In this document: positions 61,217-64,000 of the stretch, piece by piece
Position numbering within the stretch: the first letter of the stretch is position 1
How the letters are laid out: each line of letters opens with the position of its first letter
Source of the DNA: Gp1-AA133 sp963850425
GTDB lineage: Bacteria > Acidobacteriota > Terriglobia > Terriglobales > Acidobacteriaceae
NCBI GenBank assembly: GCA_963850425.1
Contig: CAWKLF010000002.1
Coordinates: 62,001-126,000, forward strand
DNA: 64,000 nt
Direction of reading: 5' to 3'
Program-made: the position numbers and the translations under genes
The notes under the pieces: generated by a model
What the model was told of the DNA's origin: nothing
Seen by the model: the letters and a program-made list of their open reading frames with translations, nothing else
The model's database searches: none

Positions 61217-62839
61217 GTGTCCCTCCTTGTTGGCTTGATCTTGGCGGCGCTGCTCGCGCTCGGCTGGTTTTCGCCGAGAGCCGGTGACCGCTGGATCGTC
61301 CCCCTCGAACAAAGCCTCGCGCGTTTCTCCCGCCAAAAACCGGCGACGGTTCTATGTCTGGGCGTGGCAGCAATTCTCATTCGCCTCGCGCTTCTGCCCG
61401 TCTCTCCCATACCGGTGCCCGCGATTCACGACGAATTCAGCTACCTGCTGTCCGCCGATACCTTCGCCCACGGCCGCCTCACCAACCCGCCCCACCCGAT
61501 GTGGATGTTCTTGGATACTTTCCACGTCCTTCAGCACCCGACGTATGCCTCGAAGTATCCCCCGGCGGACGGTGCGGCAATGGCAGTCGGCCTGCTGCTC
61601 GGCCATCCCTGGTTCGGCGTGCTGCTGAGCATGGGGGCCATGGTGATGGCCATGACCTGGATGTTGCAGGGATGGTTCCCGCCCCAATGGGCTTTGCTCG
61701 GTGGTGTCCTGATCGTGGTCCGTTTTGGCTTGTTTACGCACTGGGTCGACAGCTATTACAACGGTTCCGTTGCGACTATCGGTGCCGCACTGGTGCTGGG
61801 AGCGTTTCCCCGAATCGTGCGTAGAAGCCGCCCGCGGGACGCCCTGCTCATGGGCGCAGGCGCAGTCATACTGGCGTGCAGCCGGCCAGTCGAAGGACTT
61901 ATCTTCTGCCTCCCAATCGCCATCGCTCTGCCATTCGCATTTCGATCCCGGCAGAAGTCATTCACGTTACGTGTTCTTCTTCCAATGGCATCCATACTGG
62001 CCACCGGCGTGATTTTCCTTGCCTACTACAACACACGTGTCACAGGCCATCCGACCCTGTTTCCATACATTGCCTACCATCGCCAGTATTTCAACTACCC
62101 GGCCTTCGCCTGGCAGAAGGTGGGTGCGCCGTTGCACTATTCCAACCCTCAATTTGAGGTATTTTTCAATACGTGGCAGCGTGTCCAATACCCGCTCACC
62201 TGGGCTGGCTGGAAGCATCGCACCGTCAGCTCATTCTGGATCTGGTGGTATGTTTTCCTGGGTCCGGTCCTCACCCTTCCTTTCGTAATGCTGAGCCGGG
62301 TGGCGCCGGACCACCGGATGCGGTTGCCGCTTTGCCAGTTCGCCCTGTGCGCCGCCGGGCTGCTCGCGATCGTCTGGTTCCAGCCACACTACGCGGCGCC
62401 GCTCGCGGCTACGCTTCTGATCTTGCTGGTTCAGGCCATCCGGCATCTGCGCCGCGCCCAGATCCAACGCAAGCCGGTCGGCATCTTCCTAACCCGCTTG
62501 CTTGTTCTGCTCGCTATCGATTGGACTGTAATCCAGGCAGGTCAAGCGGCGCGGCACCCTATAGGCGGATGGGCAATCCACCGGGCTTCCATGGTCAGAA
62601 CCTTGAAGTCAGTCCCAGGCAAGCACCTCGTTCTGGTCCGTTACCAGCCCAATCACAACGTCCATCAGGAGTGGGTCTACAACGAGGCTGACATCGACCA
62701 CTCCCGGATCGTCTGGGCACGCGAGATTCCCGGCCAGGACCTGCAGCCGCTGCTTAGCTACTTTAATGACAGGAAAATATGGCTGCTTGAACCGGATAAA
62801 TCTTCCCCAGAACTCAGCTCCTACCCTCCGGATCGGTAG
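61217..62839 (+). CDS. Polytopic membrane protein, GT-C/PMT-like
   Basis: 540 residues from GTG 61217, with about ten membrane helices and a soluble C-terminal part. The loop after helix 2, PAIHDEFSYLLSADTFAHGRL, has the D-E acidic pair placed as in PMT/ArnT-type (GT39/GT83) glycosyltransferases. Divergent from the GT2 gene by 130 bases. Confidence 0.7.
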   Translation: MSLLVGLILAALLALGWFSPRAGDRWIVPLEQSLARFSRQKPATVLCLGVAAILIRLALLPVSPIPVPAIHDEFSYLLSADTFAHGRLTNPPHPMWMFLDTFHVLQHPTYASKYPPADGAAMAVGLLLGHPWFGVLLSMGAMVMAMTWMLQGWFPPQWALLGGVLIVVRFGLFTHWVDSYYNGSVATIGAALVLGAFPRIVRRSRPRDALLMGAGAVILACSRPVEGLIFCLPIAIALPFAFRSRQKSFTLRVLLPMASILATGVIFLAYYNTRVTGHPTLFPYIAYHRQYFNYPAFAWQKVGAPLHYSNPQFEVFFNTWQRVQYPLTWAGWKHRTVSSFWIWWYVFLGPVLTLPFVMLSRVAPDHRMRLPLCQFALCAAGLLAIVWFQPHYAAPLAATLLILLVQAIRHLRRAQIQRKPVGIFLTRLLVLLAIDWTVIQAGQAARHPIGGWAIHRASMVRTLKSVPGKHLVLVRYQPNHNVHQEWVYNEADIDHSRIVWAREIPGQDLQPLLSYFNDRKIWLLEPDKSSPELSSYPPDR

Positions 62840-63101
62840 CAGATCCACCTCAACTGGGGGTAACCTGCCCTGAAATCTGCTAATAACCAACCCGCCCGGT
62901 CCCCAGAATCAAGAAATTAGCTTCCCCTCGGCTCCGCTCGCGGTATGATAGGCGCATCCGGACGGCGCGCGGGCCCGCCGGGCTCCTCAAATCTTTGATT
63001 CGATTGAAAAAGGAAGTCGTTCCCATCGCAGGAGCACTTCGGGTATCGCCCGTGACAGGCGGCATCTTCGATACATGCCTGTGTCTGCAGGAGGAATAAG
63101 A

Positions 63102-63266
63102 ATGTACGAAGCCCTTAGCAAGTTGATGCGCGATGAGCAAGGACAGGACATTGCCGAATACGCGGTCATGCTGGCCGTCATTCTGGTCATTGTGGTGGGG
63201 ACCGTTCGCCTGATCGGCTCGAACGCGAATACGGTCTTCTCGCAGGTCGCCAGTTCGATTCAGTGA
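63102..63266 (+). CDS. flp: Flp-type pilin
   Basis: 54 residues from ATG 63102 with an AGGAGG ribosome-binding site. The segment GQDIAEYAVMLAVILVIVVGTV matches the Flp/Fap pilin helix with conserved Glu and Tyr following the processing site. It is the major subunit of Tad pili. Confidence 0.92.
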   Translation: MYEALSKLMRDEQGQDIAEYAVMLAVILVIVVGTVRLIGSNANTVFSQVASSIQ

Positions 63267-63403
63267 CCTGCAATGCCGTCGCGGCGTGCAAAGTTTTGAC
63301 GGTTTACTCGGCCCTGGGGATCTTAAGAACTTGGTTGTTCGGATAAACCGTGCGACCCGAAGTCGAACATTTGCAATTTTCTGGCGTGTCTTGAGGAGTA
63401 GGC

Positions 63404-64000
63404 ATGAATCGTTCACGGCTCCTTTTCATTGGAGTCCTTGCATTGGCGCTCGGAGCGTTCGTCAGCTTCGTGGTCTACAAAAATATGATGTCCAAGACCA
63501 ATGCCAACAATGAGCCGGGGTCCGAGGTCATCGTGGCCGCCAACGACCTGCAGGTTGGCTCGAGATTAATGGATGGTGACGTACGCCAGGTCAAGGTTCC
63601 CACCTCCGTGCTGCCCCCCAACTACTTTCGGAACAAGTCGCAGGTGCTCGGCCGCGGCGTGATTCTGCCCGTTCAAAAGGGTGAATTCCTTCTGCCCAGC
63701 AAACTCGCCGCGGAAAACGCCGGCTCCGGACTTCCATCCCTCATCCCGCCTGGCATGCGAGCGGTCTCGGTCCGCGTGAATGAGGTCGTGGCGGTCGCTG
63801 GATTCGTTGTTCCCGGAACCCGCGTGGACGTTCTGCTAACCGGCAACCCAACTGGTGGCAATGAACCGCAGACCACGACCGTGCTCGAAAATGTTGCCGT
63901 TATCGCTGCCGGTCAGAAACTCGAGCGCAACGCTGCCGGCGACCCACAAACTACGCCCGTGATCACGTTGCTGGTTTCACCCGACGACGCTCAGAAGCTC
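63404..64000 (+). CDS. cpaB: Flp pilus assembly protein CpaB (N-terminal part)
   Basis: 199 residues visible; the gene runs off the window. A membrane-anchored N-terminus (RLLFIGVLALALGAFVSFVVY) is followed by a SAF-type domain (VIVAANDLQVGSRLMDGDVRQVKV) and the CpaB segment IPPGMRAVSVRVNEVVAVAGFVVPGTRVDVL. CpaB is needed for Tad pilus biogenesis. It follows flp by 137 bases, with GAGGAGT as ribosome-binding site. Confidence 0.93.
   Translation, partial: MNRSRLLFIGVLALALGAFVSFVVYKNMMSKTNANNEPGSEVIVAANDLQVGSRLMDGDVRQVKVPTSVLPPNYFRNKSQVLGRGVILPVQKGEFLLPSKLAAENAGSGLPSLIPPGMRAVSVRVNEVVAVAGFVVPGTRVDVLLTGNPTGGNEPQTTTVLENVAVIAAGQKLERNAAGDPQTTPVITLLVSPDDAQKL

Noticed and set aside
63000..63403. Cyclic-di-GMP riboswitch before flp or cpaB
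   Set aside because: The GEMM core sequence was not found in either leader.
1..64000. CRISPR array, prophage or transposon
   Set aside because: No direct repeat array, integrase, transposase or structural phage gene seen in the window.

Overview
This 64 kb window looks like a chromosomal segment of an Acidobacteriota bacterium, most likely of the Terriglobia / Candidatus Koribacter type. That assignment is inference. It rests on moderately high GC, a TonB protein with an N-terminal 41-residue repeat, DUF5818-like and DUF4197-like secreted proteins, a GAF protein with a conserved C-terminal tail, and many small overlapping operons. I see no tRNA, rRNA, CRISPR array, insertion sequence or prophage. 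Most of it is ordinary core-genome content.

Layout. 1-4 kb: start of an ArsR-type regulator, vitamin B6 synthase genes pdxS and pdxT (minus), and a divergent MocR/PdxR-type regulator that is frameshifted and lacks its PLP lysine. 4-9 kb: a haem-copper cytochrome c oxidase operon (coxB, coxA, two subunit III genes, subunit IV, a small CxxC membrane protein). 9.7-16.5 kb: small envelope proteins, uvrA, a three-gene TPR/coiled-coil operon and a SprT-like metalloprotein. 16.5-21.5 kb: an iron-transport operon behind a Fur-like box. It encodes an FTR1-DUF2318 fusion, two MacB/FtsX-type permeases, and an ABC ATPase fused to a complete DtxR-type metalloregulator. 21.5-32.9 kb: methyltransferase, murI, tonB, ileS-lspA, a lytic transglycosylase and a GAF protein. 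33-36 kb: an ECF sigma/anti-sigma pair, a small Cys protein and an M48 protease.

36-51.4 kb is a phosphate/polyphosphate region: a propeller-phosphoesterase, pstC-pstA-pstB-phoU, ppx, sixA-ppk1, a coiled-coil porin, an orphan modA and a detached pstS. Matching 7-4-7 tandem Pho-box-like repeats lie in front of both pstC and pstS, so the split transport system is probably co-regulated. 51.5-56.1 kb: a GH15 glucoamylase-like enzyme, an FHA-GAF-PP2C phosphatase and a STAS anti-sigma antagonist. 56.2-62.8 kb: an envelope glycan/lipid cluster (GT87, polytopic membrane protein, methyltransferase, GT2, another polytopic membrane protein). 63.1-64 kb: the start of a Tad/Flp pilus locus (flp, cpaB), cut by the window end.

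The most unusual item is the ABC ATPase-DtxR fusion at 20266-21501. An iron-dependent DNA-binding module covalently joined to the transporter motor would couple iron sensing, transport and possibly autoregulation in one polypeptide. The accessory observations (PdxR decay, terminator between pdxS and pdxT, TonB triple repeat, shared Pho boxes) are read directly from the sequence; functions are inferred from family knowledge.
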